From: Rhodobacteraceae bacterium UBA7436
GTDB taxonomy: Bacteria > Pseudomonadota > Alphaproteobacteria > Rhodobacterales > Rhodobacteraceae
Assembly: GCA_002478745.1 (NCBI GenBank)
Contig: DLQI01000103.1
Span: 10,059 to 15,781 of the forward strand
Direction: 5' to 3'
Length of the DNA: 5,723 nucleotides
The translations under genes and the position numbers were made by a program. This document shows positions 5,664-5,723 of this stretch, piece by piece; within the stretch, counting starts at the first letter, position 1, and each line of letters starts with the position of its first letter. Under the pieces are notes generated by a model that saw nothing but the letters and a program-made list of their open reading frames with translations, did not search any database and was not told the origin of the DNA.

Positions 5664-5723
5664 ATGAAACTTATGAAATCTCTTGTTGGTGGCGCGGTTC
5701 TCGCGGCCTTGCCGACACTCACA
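5664..5723 (+). CDS. amtB: Start of probable ammonium transporter Amt (cut by window edge)
   Basis: Only 20 codons are visible. They begin with ATG 5664, preceded by GGAG (5652-5655) at 8 bases, and encode M-K-L-M-K-S-L followed by a hydrophobic Gly/Ala/Val/Leu stretch, which reads as the start of a cleaved signal peptide. Amt proteins of proteobacteria often carry such a signal before eleven transmembrane helices. The product is inferred almost wholly from position: glnK and amt form a conserved two-gene operon in most bacteria. The visible residues alone would fit any exported protein. Confidence 0.75.
   Translation, partial: MKLMKSLVGGAVLAALPTLT

Overview
The window looks like a piece of an alphaproteobacterial chromosome, most likely from Rhodobacterales (the Roseobacter-type marine group). 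This rests on the gene content and on the style of the proteins: a PrtD-type secretion ATPase, an mlaA-mlaC pair, a class A penicillin-binding protein with a cysteine-bearing insertion, and a glnK-amt pair. Base composition is moderate rather than GC-rich. The assignment is by recognition, not by any search. Coding density is high, and I see no insertion sequence, prophage, CRISPR array, RNA gene or other sign of recent transfer.

Layout. Positions 1-1307 (minus strand) hold the first three quarters of a type I secretion ABC transporter, cut by the left edge just after the Q-loop. A 168-base divergent region (1308-1475) with two adjacent inverted repeats separates it from a plus-strand pair: mlaA (1476-2255, GTG start), an outer-membrane lipoprotein, and an mlaC-like periplasmic phospholipid carrier (2245-2844) that overlaps mlaA by 11 bases. 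A short hairpin region (2845-2897) separates mlaC from the convergent class A penicillin-binding protein (2898-5045, minus strand). A 256-base divergent region (5046-5301) with a 9-base inverted repeat leads to glnK (5302-5640), a PII nitrogen signal protein. The first 20 codons of the next gene, very probably the ammonium transporter amt, begin at 5664 and run off the right edge.

How the genes work together. Most of the window concerns the cell envelope. MlaA and MlaC belong to the retrograde phospholipid pathway that keeps the outer membrane asymmetric; the inner-membrane MlaFEDB complex is not in this window. The penicillin-binding protein polymerises and cross-links peptidoglycan. The ABC transporter would export a protein across both membranes, with its adaptor and substrate expected outside the window. 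The glnK-amt pair is a separate unit for ammonium uptake and nitrogen sensing.

I found no convincing new system; the genes are ordinary members of known families. The points worth a second look are local: a twin-arginine-like signal on the MlaC homologue, a 12-base tandem repeat at the mlaA/mlaC junction that carries the mlaC start codon, two cysteine pairs in the penicillin-binding protein, and unexplained inverted repeats in both divergent intergenic regions.
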